Assembly: GCA_025057315.1 (NCBI GenBank)
Contig: JANWXW010000097.1
Span: 1-61,818, forward strand
Reading direction: 5' to 3'
Source of the DNA: Myxococcota bacterium
GTDB taxonomy: Bacteria; Myxococcota_A; Polyangia; Palsa-1104; JAEUJZ01
Length of the DNA stretch: 61,818 bases
Shown: positions 24,488 through 33,153 of the stretch, piece after piece
Layout of the letters: each line of letters opens with the position of its first letter
Position numbering within the stretch: the stretch's first letter is position 1
The notes under the pieces: model-generated
Seen by the model: only the letters and a program-made list of their open reading frames with translations
The model's database searches: none
Told to the model about the DNA's origin: nothing
Position numbers and translations under genes: made by a program

Positions 24488-25718
24488 GTCGTGCTCCCTC
24501 CGGGTTGTTCACTTGTCCTTCAGCTCCTCGATCGCCCGCAGCGCCTCGGTCTCGGCCCGCGCCCGCCCCAGCTCCGCCTCCGCCCGCGCCCGCCGCGCTG
24601 CCTGCCGGCCCGCGCGCCGCAGCCGGTTCGCCTCCTGTCTGGCCCGCAGCCGGAGCACCGCGCCCATGTTGGCCTGCAGGTAAGCCCGCCGCGCCGGATC
24701 CAGACTCTCGTCCTGGCTCAGCCGCTCTGCCGCCTCCAGCAGGCCCTGGTTCACCTCGTGCAGCGCCGCCCCCAGCAGCAGCGTCCCGGTCGCCGCTGTG
24801 CGCTGCAGCCCCTCTGCGAGCTGGATCAGCTTGCCCAGGTCCACGTGGCGCTGCAGCACCGCCTCCACCAGCTGTGGGGACAGGCCCAGCCGGCGGCCCA
24901 GCTCTGGACGCCGCCGCAGCAAGCCCGCCAGCGCCAACGCAATCTGGTGCAGGTGCGGCGGCAGCGGCATCTGCAGGTCCTGCCGCCGCTGCGCATCCAG
25001 GCGCACCAGGTGCAGGCGCAGCGGCATCTGCCGCAGCCGCCGCGACAAGGCCATCAGCTCCTGGCTCGGACGCGACAGGAACCGGGCCGGGCCGCTGTCC
25101 ACCAGGCGGTACTGTTTCAGAAAACGATCGATCGCTGAAGTGCTCATGACAGAAGGTCCTCCGTAACTCGGCCAGAAGCTGCCGCCGCTGCTGCCGGCGC
25201 CGCTCGCGCTGCGCCGTGCTGGGCGCTGTGTCCTCTTCACTTCGGCGGGACCCGGGCGGGTCCTTGAGCGCGCGTTGCCTGCTGCGCAGCAGCAGCCGCA
25301 GGGCCGGCGCCAGCAGGGCACAGCGGTCCAGCCGGTCCGCCAGCGTCAGGTCGCGCCGCGGCTCGCCCACCAGGCTCAGGACCGCAAGCGCCTGCTCCAC
25401 CGCGCCGGCCTGCTCTTCCAGGTAGCGGTCGCCCACCTGCTGGGCCAGCTGCAGCAGCTGCTCGCGCAGCTGGAGCAGCGCCAAGGCCCGCTGCTGCCGA
25501 GCATGCAGCCCGGCCGCGGTCACCGGCAGTGGTCCGGCCAGGTCCGGCTCTGCCTCCAGCGCCGTGGCCACCGCGCGCACCAAAAGCGGCGCACCAGAAA
25601 CGAGGCGCCCGCCCAACGCGCGGCGCTGGACCGGACACAGCTCGGCGGCCAACAGCGGCGCGGCGTCCCGCCAGACCGAGGCGCCCAGAGCAAGAAGGTC
25701 CCCAGGGGAAGCGTGCAT
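24441..25718 (-). CDS. Uncharacterised helical protein, gene 1; ORF overruns gene 2, possible frameshift
   Basis: The first ~190 residues (25718 to about 25140) look genuine: a helical Leu/Ala/Gln-rich protein (MHASPGDLLALGASVWRDAA, QQRALALLQLREQLLQLAQQ, ADRLDRCALLAPALRLLLRS), ending in a basic stretch with LLAELRRTFCHE. No stop occurs there. The frame stays open to 24441 across the whole of gene 2, where it becomes Ala/Gly/Pro-rich and looks like a shadow. A TGA in another frame sits exactly at the ATG of gene 2 (ATGA), so a 1- or 2-base shift near 25150-25250 would restore the usual coupled arrangement. Either a real frameshift or a sequence error is likely. The function is unknown. Confidence 0.45.
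   Translation of the reverse strand: MHASPGDLLALGASVWRDAAPLLAAELCPVQRRALGGRLVSGAPLLVRAVATALEAEPDLAGPLPVTAAGLHARQQRALALLQLREQLLQLAQQVGDRYLEEQAGAVEQALAVLSLVGEPRRDLTLADRLDRCALLAPALRLLLRSRQRALKDPPGSRRSEEDTAPSTAQRERRRQQRRQLLAELRRTFCHEHFSDRSFSETVPPGGQRPGPVPVASEPGADGLVAAAAADAAAPAPGAPGCAAAAGPADAAAAAPAPDCVGAGGLAAAASRAGPPAGPVPTAGGGGAAAPRGPGQADPARRGAAAHSGDRDAAAGGGAARGEPGPAGGGRAAEPGRESGSGAAGLPAGQHGRGAPAAGQTGGEPAAARGPAGSAAGAGGGGAGAGAGRDRGAAGDRGAEGQVNNPEGARHEPNAAQPGAGRWQP
24509..25147 (-). CDS. Uncharacterised helical protein, gene 2 of a three-gene cluster
   Basis: I do not recognise this family. The 212-residue product begins MSTSAIDRFLKQYRLVD (ATG with GGAGG 10 bases upstream; the frame is open further but unconvincing). 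It is Leu/Arg/Gln-rich and helical throughout, with about 15 His/Gln-flanked helices (MPLRLHLVRLDAQRRQDLQM, SPQLVEAVLQRHVDLGKLIQ) and a basic coiled coil at the end (RARAEAELGRARAETEALRA). No signal or membrane segment is seen. It is overlapped in another frame by the continuation of the upstream ORF, which is probably not real there. The codon pattern and composition favour this frame. Confidence 0.65.
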   Translation of the reverse strand: MSTSAIDRFLKQYRLVDSGPARFLSRPSQELMALSRRLRQMPLRLHLVRLDAQRRQDLQMPLPPHLHQIALALAGLLRRRPELGRRLGLSPQLVEAVLQRHVDLGKLIQLAEGLQRTAATGTLLLGAALHEVNQGLLEAAERLSQDESLDPARRAYLQANMGAVLRLRARQEANRLRRAGRQAARRARAEAELGRARAETEALRAIEELKDK

Positions 25719-25795
25719 GCCCCGGGCATCGGGAGGCAGCAGCGCCGGCTTGAGGCGAGCACGCAGCAGCCAGGCCAGGGGCCAAGGGGTTGGAT

Positions 25796-25810
25796 CCCTC
25801 CGTCGGAGGG
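25796..25810. other. Hairpin in the divergent region
   Basis: CCCTCC-GTC-GGAGGG forms a 6-base stem, flanked by two copies of GGGGTTGGA (25787-25794 region and 25809-25817). It lies between the divergent helical-protein and kinase genes; it may be an operator or part of an mRNA leader. Confidence 0.3.
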
Positions 25811-25893
25811 GTTGGACCCCTCAGCGGCTTTTCCGCAGCTGGCAAACGCGCTATGACAGCCCTTGGCGGACGCCCCGAACGCAGCAGGACAGC

Positions 25894-27531
25894 ATGATCG
25901 GAACGCGCATCGGCAACTACCGCCTCGTCCGCCTCGTCGGCTCGGGCAGCATGGGGGTGGTCTACGAGGCTGTGCACGAAGCGATCGGCAAGCGCGTGGC
26001 GGTCAAGGTCCTGCACGGGCCCATCTCGCAGGATCCGGTGGCCCACGAGCGCTTTGCCCGCGAAGCGCGCGCGCTCACCTCCAGCGAGCACCCGGGCATT
26101 GTGCAGATTTTCGACTTTGGCCTGCTGCCCGAGGGCATGCCCTACATGGTCATGGAGTTTCTGCAGGGCGAGCCGCTGTCCCTGCGCCTGCGCCGCACCG
26201 GACCCCTGTCGAGCCAGGTGGCGATGCGCTTTGGGCGCCAGATCGCCTCCGCGCTGGCCGAGGCGCACAGCCGGGGCGTGGTCCACCGCGACCTCAAGCC
26301 CGACAACGTGGTGATCGCCCCGGACCCCGAAGCGCAGGGCGGCGAGCGGGCGCGCGTGCTCGACTTCGGTATCGCCATGGTGCTGGGCGAGCAGGGGCCC
26401 TCCCGGTCCGGCGGCGCTGGGGGCAGCAGCCGCGCGGGGCCGATCACCGGCAGGGGCCCTCTGCTCGGCACGCCGGCCTACATGTCCCCGGAGCAGTGCC
26501 GCGGCACCGGCCCCATCGACGAGCGCACGGACGTCTACGCGCTGGGCTGCATGCTGTTCGAGATGCTGACCGGCCGCCCCCCTTTTGTCTCCGCAGACAG
26601 GCGACAGCTGGTGGCGGCGCACCTGAGCGTCCGGCCGCCGCTGCTGCGCCGGCTGGATCCGACGGCACGGCCTGAGCTGGAGGCGCTCCTGCAGCGCATG
26701 CTGGCCAAGCTGCCCGCCGAGCGGCCGTCCATGGCCCATGTGGCCGCAGAGCTGCTGGCTCTGGAAGAGCAGCCCAGCGGGGCCCTGCTGGCCCTGAGCC
26801 CCCCGTTGGCCTCCAGCACCTTGCACGGTGTGGGCGAGCGCATCGAGCCGGTGCGGGGCTGGGGGCGGCCGCCGGCGGCGCTGTGGGTGGTGGCCGGGCT
26901 GGCGCTGCTGGCGCCCAGCACCGTGCTGCTCTGGCGGCACAAGGGGGGCGGGCCTGCAGAGAGGGCGCTGATGGCCCCGCCGCGGCCCCAGGCCATGCCG
27001 CTGCCGGTGGCAGAGCCGGAAGCCCCAACGACCCAGCCCAAGGCCCCATCGCCCCCGCCGGTGGGGCCAGCGCAAGGGGAGCTGCCGCTCCGGACGCCCG
27101 CCGCCGGCAAGCTGGCCCGCCGGGCCCCCCTGGCCTCAGCAGCCTCCCAGCCCCAGAGCTCCCCTAGAGTGGCCCCCTCTCCTGGTGCCCAGCCCCCACC
27201 CCCACCTCCAGCAGTCGCAGCCGCCCCAGCCAGCGCGCCCGAGCCGGAGCAGCCCAAGAACGTGGCTGCGGCGCTGACGCGGGGCGACAGGCTGGAGGGC
27301 GCCCTGCCCAGCCTGCCTGCGGTGCTTCGATCGCAGTACCGGGGCACCGGACCGCTCACGCTGGCGTACCGGGTCTGCGTCGACCGGAACGGACAGGTCA
27401 GCACCGTGCAGCCTGTGGCCGGAGCCCATCCCGCGGACGACAGCGTGCTGGAGGCGGTGCGCAGCTGGCGCTACCGCCCCCGGCCGATTCCGGTCTGTTT
27501 CGTGGAGACCTTTACATTTGTGATTGAATAG
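25894..27531 (+). CDS. Membrane Ser/Thr protein kinase with TonB-like C-terminal domain
   Basis: This is a predicted Hanks-type kinase. Residues about 8-270 hold all key motifs: glycine loop [17 protein letters not shown] lysine, catalytic loop [11 protein letters not shown] as LDFGIA, and [10 protein letters not shown] single transmembrane helix ([19 protein letters not shown]) lies near 327-347. The outer part is a ~110-residue Pro/Ala-rich linker, then about 80 residues resembling the TonB C-terminal domain ([17 protein letters not shown], then [25 protein letters not shown]). The start is the ATG with AGGA 7 bases upstream; the frame continues into shadow sequence before it. The linker could span the periplasm so that the TonB-like domain touches an outer-membrane partner. 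That role is an inference. Confidence 0.88.
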   Translation: MIGTRIGNYRLVRLVGSGSMGVVYEAVHEAIGKRVAVKVLHGPISQDPVAHERFAREARALTSSEHPGIVQIFDFGLLPEGMPYMVMEFLQGEPLSLRLRRTGPLSSQVAMRFGRQIASALAEAHSRGVVHRDLKPDNVVIAPDPEAQGGERARVLDFGIAMVLGEQGPSRSGGAGGSSRAGPITGRGPLLGTPAYMSPEQCRGTGPIDERTDVYALGCMLFEMLTGRPPFVSADRRQLVAAHLSVRPPLLRRLDPTARPELEALLQRMLAKLPAERPSMAHVAAELLALEEQPSGALLALSPPLASSTLHGVGERIEPVRGWGRPPAALWVVAGLALLAPSTVLLWRHKGGGPAERALMAPPRPQAMPLPVAEPEAPTTQPKAPSPPPVGPAQGELPLRTPAAGKLARRAPLASAASQPQSSPRVAPSPGAQPPPPPPAVAAAPASAPEPEQPKNVAAALTRGDRLEGALPSLPAVLRSQYRGTGPLTLAYRVCVDRNGQVSTVQPVAGAHPADDSVLEAVRSWRYRPRPIPVCFVETFTFVIE

Positions 27532-27610
27532 TTGTGATTGAATCGATAGATGTGAGCCGCGGGGAGCCGAACCCGACGCAGGGGCAACCCAGCCGCAGGC
27601 GCCCGGAGGG

Positions 27611-29104
27611 CTACACCATGTCTCGGCGGACCAGGGCACGCCGCATCTTGAGCAGCGCCTGCTCCTGGAGCTGGCGGATGCGCTCGCGCGACAGGTTGTA
27701 CTTTTCGCCGATCTCTTTGAGCGTAAGCTCCTCGGCATCGTCCAGGCCAAAGCGCTGGCGCAGGATGTCGGCCTCGATCGGCTTGAGATCGGCCAGCAGC
27801 TTGCGCACCTCGCTGGTCATGGCCGCATGGACCAGCAGCTCTGAGGGCTGCGAGGCCGGCGACTCGTCCTGCATGAAGTCGATGAAGCGGCGCCCGTCCT
27901 TGTCGGATATGGCCCGGTCCAGCGAGAGGGACTGGTCGAGCAGATAGCTCCGCATCTTCTCGATCTTGGAGACGGCCAGCCCGGTGGCTGCGCCCAGCTC
28001 CTCGTTGGTCGGCTGGCGGCCCAGCTTGCCAGACAGCTCGCGCTTGCTGCGCGCCACGCGGTGGTAGACATCGATCATGTGCACCGGCAGGCGCACGGCG
28101 CGGCCCTTGTCGGCCAGGCCGCGGGAGATGGCATGTCGGATCCACCACGAGGCATAGGTGGAGAAGCGGTAGCCGCGGCGGTAGTCGAAGCGCTCAACCG
28201 CCTTGATGAGGCCGATGTTGCCCTCCTGGATGAGGTCTGCCAGGGGCATGCGCCCGTGGTTGAAGCGCCGAGCGATGGAGACCACCAGACGGAGGTTGGC
28301 CTTGACGAACTCGTTTTTGGCCCGCTGCACCCGCCGCAGGGTCACGGAGATGTCGTGCAGGTAGCGACGGAACGGCCGGCTCTGCAGGTCCACCTGCACT
28401 GGGGTGTCGATGAGGCGGCCTGGGGCACCGGTGGCGATCTTTTTGACCTCGTCCAGCACCACGCCGACGTAGATGCGGTCGATGTCCAGCTTGCGCAGCT
28501 TTTCGGCCACCGGCTGCGCGGCCCGCACCAGGTCCTCATCGGAGAGCTGACCCTGCTGTTGGGTGCGCGCGGCGGCCTGTCGCAGGGCGCGGAACTCGGG
28601 CAGGCTGTTGTCGATGGTGCGCTCCACGACCTGCAGCAGCAAGTCGGTCAACGGGGCAAAGCTGAGCAGCTTCACCCACAGGTCCGTCTCCAGCTCGCCG
28701 ATGCGGCGGGCGATTTCGAACTCCTCCTCGGGCCGCAGCACGGCCAGGCGGGACATCTCCTTGAAGTAGGTGGCCAGGAAGTTGGACGAGGTGTCCGCAT
28801 CGTCTGCGGCCGCGCGCTCCTCCTGCTCTTCGTCCTCCGCCTCGGCGAGCTCCTCATCGGGCAGCATGTCGAGAGCCTCCTCCGGGCCTCCATCGGCAGA
28901 AGGCTCTACATCGTCTTCCAGGGCGGCGACAGGCAGCTCCACCTCCTCGGCCGGCGCTTCCAGCTCGGCCGGCAGGGGGGTGTGTGCAACCTTGCGCGAG
29001 CGGCCGGCGCGCCGGGACTCCTCACGCCGCACCGCGGCGGCCCGGACCGGGCGCCTGTGCCCACGGGGCTTCTCGGCCAGCTTGGTCTGTATCTTTCTGG
29101 TCAT
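27611..29104 (-). CDS. RNA polymerase sigma-70 family factor (RpoD-like, group 1/2)
   Basis: The 497-residue product has sigma regions in order: 1.2 ([20 protein letters not shown]), 2.1-2.4 ([40 protein letters not shown], then [20 protein letters not shown]), region 3 ([20 protein letters not shown]) and region 4 with the HTH ([20 protein letters not shown]). A ~120-residue non-conserved insert lies between 1.2 and 2.1. The N-terminal ~110 residues are a basic stretch followed by a strongly acidic one, unlike region 1.1 of housekeeping RpoD. It may be an alternative RpoD paralogue as in myxobacteria. The ATG is set by AAGGAG 5 bases upstream. TATAGA at 29151-29146 (minus) is a candidate -10. 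Confidence 0.9.
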   Translation of the reverse strand: MTRKIQTKLAEKPRGHRRPVRAAAVRREESRRAGRSRKVAHTPLPAELEAPAEEVELPVAALEDDVEPSADGGPEEALDMLPDEELAEAEDEEQEERAAADDADTSSNFLATYFKEMSRLAVLRPEEEFEIARRIGELETDLWVKLLSFAPLTDLLLQVVERTIDNSLPEFRALRQAAARTQQQGQLSDEDLVRAAQPVAEKLRKLDIDRIYVGVVLDEVKKIATGAPGRLIDTPVQVDLQSRPFRRYLHDISVTLRRVQRAKNEFVKANLRLVVSIARRFNHGRMPLADLIQEGNIGLIKAVERFDYRRGYRFSTYASWWIRHAISRGLADKGRAVRLPVHMIDVYHRVARSKRELSGKLGRQPTNEELGAATGLAVSKIEKMRSYLLDQSLSLDRAISDKDGRRFIDFMQDESPASQPSELLVHAAMTSEVRKLLADLKPIEADILRQRFGLDDAEELTLKEIGEKYNLSRERIRQLQEQALLKMRRALVRRDMV

Positions 29105-29529
29105 GATGCTCCTTGGGCCTCCGGGGGGTGCAATCCGGAAACCCTTTCTATAAGAGACGCATCGCCGCCCGCATTTCTTCCCTACCTGGGCCACCTGGCG
29201 ATGCGCCCTTTTTAATGTCAACCTAAAGCGCGGCGCCGGGATGACAACAGGCGCACCGGCTCCGGCGCGTGCCGCCTGGCCTTTTTACGCTCCAGGCCCT
29301 GCTTTTAGATGGGTCGGCACGGCCACCGCACCCTCTTGGTCTATCTATGTAGATGCCGCAGGCCCCTGCGTGGTTGCAGGCTGGGCGCGGGGCCTGGTGG
29401 GCGGGCCGTGGCCAGGGTACGACCATGGGGTCCTGTAGGTGCTGCAGGCCCCTTCCCCCCTGGCCGATGCGGCCGCCGGGCCAGCGGGTCTCCAGCCCCA
29501 GGGTCGCATCCCCCTGGCTCCTACCCTCC
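29105..29529. other. Intergenic region upstream of the sigma factor gene
   Basis: No gene is supported in these 425 bases; the frames are short and of shadow composition. A -10-like TATAGA (minus strand, 29151-29146) lies 41 bases before the sigma factor ATG. GC-rich hairpins are scattered through 29240-29420 without T tracts. Confidence 0.4.
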
Positions 29530-32178
29530 CTACTCGGCCCTCTTTTCCGCCAGGACGAGGATCTGCCGGGAGTCTGCGCCGAAGAACCGGCCACGCAGGG
29601 TGCGCCCACCGGACACCTCCAGGACACGGAAGCCTGCATGGTGAAGTATCTTACCAATCTCGTGCAGACTATAGGTCCGGATGGAGATCTCGTGCTCGAG
29701 CTGGCGGCCGTCCTCTAGGATGATCTGGCGTTGCACCTGAAGGCGGGAGGTAAAGTAGTTGAAGTCCACCTCCTCCAGCACCACACAGCCGTCTCCCTGC
29801 CACCACACCCGGGTCGGCAGGTCGCCGATCAGGTAGTCGCGGTTGATAAGGTCCAGCAGGAAGCGGCCGCCGGGCCGGAGCGCGCGGCAGATGCCGCTGG
29901 CCACCCTGCGGTTGGTGTCGTCGTCGAAGTAACCGAAGCTGGTAAAGTAGCAGTAGGCGCCGTCAAACTCGGAGTCGAAGGTCATGTCGCGCATGTCGCC
30001 GTGGACGAAGTCCACGCTGACGCCGACGCGGCGGGCGGCATCGGCGGCGCGGATAAGCAGCGGCAGCGACAGGTCGATGCCCACGACGCGGTGGCCGCGG
30101 GCGGCCACCTCCATGGCGTGGCGCCCGTAGCCGCAGGCCACATCGAGCAGGCGGCTGCCCGGGGGCAGCTCCAGCGACTCGAGGATGAAGTTGACCTCCT
30201 GCTCGGTCTGCCGCGGTGTCAGAAAAGGCAGCGTGCGCAGGTAATCTTCGTCGAAGATTTCCTCGAACCACGGCTTGCCGCGGCGGCGCTTGCGCGGGCG
30301 CGCTTCCTCGCCTGTGGGCGGCGGCGGAGGGGTCGGGGCAGGAGCCGGGCGCGGCGCTGGGATGGGCGGCGGGGCCGACACGCTCGGAGGACGCGGGGTC
30401 GGAGCCGGCGGCGGTCCGGCAGAGCGGGACGGAGGTTGGGGCGGCCGGGGAGTCGGGCGCGGCTCTGGGCGGGGGAACTCGTCGGCGGCAGCCAGGCGGT
30501 TTTCCGGCTCCGGCTCCGGTGGGGGCGGCGGCACGCTGCGCGGCGGTGGCTCGCGCCGGGGCGGCGGCTCCGGCGTCGGGCGCCTCGTGCGGTGGGCCTC
30601 CCCCCCGGTGCGGATGGGCTCGGTGGTGTCGATGCGCGGGGGACGCCGCGACTCGACCGGGGGCGGCAGGTGGACCGGAGCTTCGGCGGCGGCATCGACC
30701 AGGGCTCGGCTCTCAGGGGGCAGCGGCGCGGTCGGAGGCTCCGGCGCGGCTCCCCCCAGCCCCGGGGGCTGGGTGGGCAGGCCGAGCGGCGGTGTGCGCC
30801 GCCGCGGCGGGGGAGGCGGGGTCCGCGGCAGGGCCTCGGCCACCGGGACCTCGCTTGCAGCGGGCACCAGCGTCTCCTCTGGCCCCGGCACCAGCACCTC
30901 GATCTCTTCGGTGCTGCAGGCGGAGGCCGGGGGCACAGGGACGACGTCCATCGCCCCTGGCGCAGCCGTCTCCAGGGAGACCGCCGGGGAGGGTACGACC
31001 TCTAGCTCCTCCACCCCTTCTTCCGCAGCGGCCAGGCTCCGCAGCATCTCCAGCTCGGCGTCCAGAGCGGGCGGGGCGGCCGCAGCAGGCTCGACCTCCA
31101 AGGGTCCTCCGTGGGGCGCCACCGGGGACTCCAGGACAGCCCCTGAGGGCGAGGTCCACCCGCTGGCTGGCGGCACCCCGATTGCTTCGCTCGACTCCAG
31201 CTCGGGCGGCCCCGGCGCGGTCCCCTCCCCGGGCCAGGGCAACGGCAGGGTAGCAGGGGGCTCGAGAGCCTCCACCGCGGCGGGCTGGGCCTGAGGCGGG
31301 GTGCGCTCGGGGGCATCCGGCAGCGGCGGCGGGAGGGGGGGCAGAGGCAGCTGTTCTAGGGGCGGGGACTCCACCCCCACGGCAGCCGACCCGGGCAGCA
31401 CCTGGGACGGTGCCTCCTCTTCTTCGATCATGTCGAGCTCGGCATCGTCCAGAGACAGCAGGGCGGGGGTGCGTGCCGAGGGCGCTTCCGGCTGAGGCGG
31501 GAGCAGTTCCTGCACGGCGCGGCTCAGAGCCTCGATCGCCGATATCTGGGCGCTGGGCATGCTGCCGCCGGCCTCCACCGCCACTGCGACCTTGGCCCCA
31601 CCCGCTGTGGGCGGCGGCGAAGAGCTCATGATCTCGGCGATGGTGGGTAGGTCCGGGCGCTCGGCAGGCCGGCCAACGACAGCGGCCGCCAGCGCGGCCA
31701 CCGAGGCGGCACGCTGCGCCGGGGAGACATTGGCTGCCTCGCTCTCCACGGCAAAGGGCGAGTCGTCTGCTCCCAAGGCTGGCAGGTCCGGCTGGGTGGC
31801 GCGCAGATCCACCGCTCCCTCCACCTCCAGTGCAGGCGACACCGGCCGGGGCGGGCCCGGGTGGGGGCGGAAGCGGGGCGGCGGTGGAGACGAGGCGATT
31901 GGCTCCGTCTGCTGCAGGCGCGGCGGAGGCGACCCCGAGCTGGAGGGTGGCAGCGGCGTGGAGCACGACGGCCGCGGCGGTGTGCTGCTGCGACGGCGGG
32001 ACTCCTCGGCCGCGAAGGCAGCTTCGACCAGGCGGTCAAAGGGACTCGGCCGTGGCCGCGGGAGGACCAGGGTCTCCTCCTCTTGGGAGGGAGTGCCGCT
32101 GGCCAGCCTCGCGCCGAGTTCGGCCAGCTCCTGCACGCTAAATACGAGCTCTGCCGGATGGTGCTGTTGCCTGCTCAA
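29530..32178 (-). CDS. SAM-dependent methyltransferase with ~600-residue disordered N-terminus
   Basis: Only the last ~240 of 882 residues are a recognisable domain: a class I methyltransferase with LLDVACGYGRHAMEVAARGH (motif I), GIDLSLPLL, DFVHGDMRDMTF and LRPGGRFLLDLIN. The preceding ~620 residues are Pro/Ala/Glu/Ser rich with little order, carrying three acidic patches (LSLDDAELDMIEEEEA among them) and an RKRRRGK basic patch just before the catalytic domain. The start is TTG, overlapping the psd stop (TTGA), so the two may be coupled. The substrate is unknown. The long low-complexity N-terminus is typical of myxobacterial proteins of unknown role; it could bind partners or condense. Confidence 0.8.
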   Translation of the reverse strand: MSRQQHHPAELVFSVQELAELGARLASGTPSQEEETLVLPRPRPSPFDRLVEAAFAAEESRRRSSTPPRPSCSTPLPPSSSGSPPPRLQQTEPIASSPPPPRFRPHPGPPRPVSPALEVEGAVDLRATQPDLPALGADDSPFAVESEAANVSPAQRAASVAALAAAVVGRPAERPDLPTIAEIMSSSPPPTAGGAKVAVAVEAGGSMPSAQISAIEALSRAVQELLPPQPEAPSARTPALLSLDDAELDMIEEEEAPSQVLPGSAAVGVESPPLEQLPLPPLPPPLPDAPERTPPQAQPAAVEALEPPATLPLPWPGEGTAPGPPELESSEAIGVPPASGWTSPSGAVLESPVAPHGGPLEVEPAAAAPPALDAELEMLRSLAAAEEGVEELEVVPSPAVSLETAAPGAMDVVPVPPASACSTEEIEVLVPGPEETLVPAASEVPVAEALPRTPPPPPRRRTPPLGLPTQPPGLGGAAPEPPTAPLPPESRALVDAAAEAPVHLPPPVESRRPPRIDTTEPIRTGGEAHRTRRPTPEPPPRREPPPRSVPPPPPEPEPENRLAAADEFPRPEPRPTPRPPQPPSRSAGPPPAPTPRPPSVSAPPPIPAPRPAPAPTPPPPPTGEEARPRKRRRGKPWFEEIFDEDYLRTLPFLTPRQTEQEVNFILESLELPPGSRLLDVACGYGRHAMEVAARGHRVVGIDLSLPLLIRAADAARRVGVSVDFVHGDMRDMTFDSEFDGAYCYFTSFGYFDDDTNRRVASGICRALRPGGRFLLDLINRDYLIGDLPTRVWWQGDGCVVLEEVDFNYFTSRLQVQRQIILEDGRQLEHEISIRTYSLHEIGKILHHAGFRVLEVSGGRTLRGRFFGADSRQILVLAEKRAE

Positions 32179-33059
32179 ATTTGCGGCCCCAGTTTCGCGC
32201 TGATTCCCTGGCCCAGAGCCTGCCCGAGCCGCACCAGGCTGCCAGAGGGCACCTGTATTTTGACGCGGCCTGGCTCAAAGAGCAAGATCACCGTGGAGCC
32301 GAGATGAAAGATGCCCAATTCGTCGCCCTTGGTGATCGGCTTGCCTGGCTCGTAGCAGGCAGCGCCACGGTCCAGCCCGCCAGCCGGGGTGGCCAGCGAT
32401 GGCTCGTAGCGTAGGGTGATGTGTCCGACCCCGGTGGCAGCGACCATGACCAGGGCCATAAACCCCAGTGGGGTCTGCAGGTAGGTCACGACGCGCTCGT
32501 TGCGTAGAAACACCTGGGGAATGGTTCGCACCGAGAGGGCATTGACGGGATAGCGGGCCCCAGGGATGTGCCGGTATCCGGTGATCAGCCCGGAGGACGG
32601 AGCGTGCACGCGGTGGTAGTTGTGGGGCGCAAGATACAGCGTGGCGTAGCTTCCGCCGAGCAGGCGCCGGGCGGCGTCCTCATCGGCAAGCAGCCCATAG
32701 AGGCTGTAGCGGATGCCCTTGGCCTGGAGGCAGTAGCCATCTTCCGTCAGACCGTGGTCACACAGCAAGCCGTCGCAGGGCGAGACCAGCACGTCCTCGC
32801 CTGCAGCGATGGTACGCGCCCCAGGCGGCAGCGGCCGACAGAAAAAATCGTCGAACCGCTCGAACTCCACCAGGGGGCGGTCCAGCTCGGACAGATCCAC
32901 GCCACAGCACCAGGCAAAGCCCCGGTACAGGGGCACGCGCAGCGCCATCGGAACGCGCAGGCGGGAGGCCCAACCCACGGCGCGGCTGAAGGCCTGTTTG
33001 GGGAACCAATGGAGCATCTCCGCAGCCAGGCGGTCGGTGAGGGGGAGCTTACTGGGCAT
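32175..33059 (-). CDS. psd: Phosphatidylserine decarboxylase proenzyme
   Basis: The enzyme makes phosphatidylethanolamine at the inner membrane. The 294-residue proenzyme has the self-cleavage motif LGST at 253-256 (in FHLGSTVILL); Ser255 should become the pyruvoyl group. Other family blocks are FDDFFCRPLPPGAR (about 68-81), VSPCDG (about 92-97) and YLAPHNYHRVHAPSSG (about 140-155). The length and order are normal. It is the first gene of a two-gene unit with the methyltransferase downstream. No SD is present; TAAGAT lies 7 bases before the ATG. Confidence 0.95.
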   Translation of the reverse strand: MPSKLPLTDRLAAEMLHWFPKQAFSRAVGWASRLRVPMALRVPLYRGFAWCCGVDLSELDRPLVEFERFDDFFCRPLPPGARTIAAGEDVLVSPCDGLLCDHGLTEDGYCLQAKGIRYSLYGLLADEDAARRLLGGSYATLYLAPHNYHRVHAPSSGLITGYRHIPGARYPVNALSVRTIPQVFLRNERVVTYLQTPLGFMALVMVAATGVGHITLRYEPSLATPAGGLDRGAACYEPGKPITKGDELGIFHLGSTVILLFEPGRVKIQVPSGSLVRLGQALGQGISAKLGPQI

Positions 33060-33066
33060 TTACGCC

Positions 33067-33072
33067 ATCTTA
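33067..33072 (-). promoter_or_regulatory. Candidate -10 box of psd (leaderless)
   Basis: TAAGAT on the minus strand lies 7 bases before the psd ATG, with no SD between. A transcript from this box would begin at or next to the start codon. Confidence 0.35.
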
Positions 33073-33153
33073 TCGAGGTTTGCCTCGGCAGGCAACGTGG
33101 CTACCGATGGGCCGTGGCGTCATCCTGATTCCTTGCTAGAGTATCCCACCACC

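Noticed and set aside
27518..27545. Near-exact tandem copy of TTGTGATTGAAT(A/C)G across the kinase stop codon
   Set aside because: A single 14-base duplication with one mismatch; no regulatory function can be argued.
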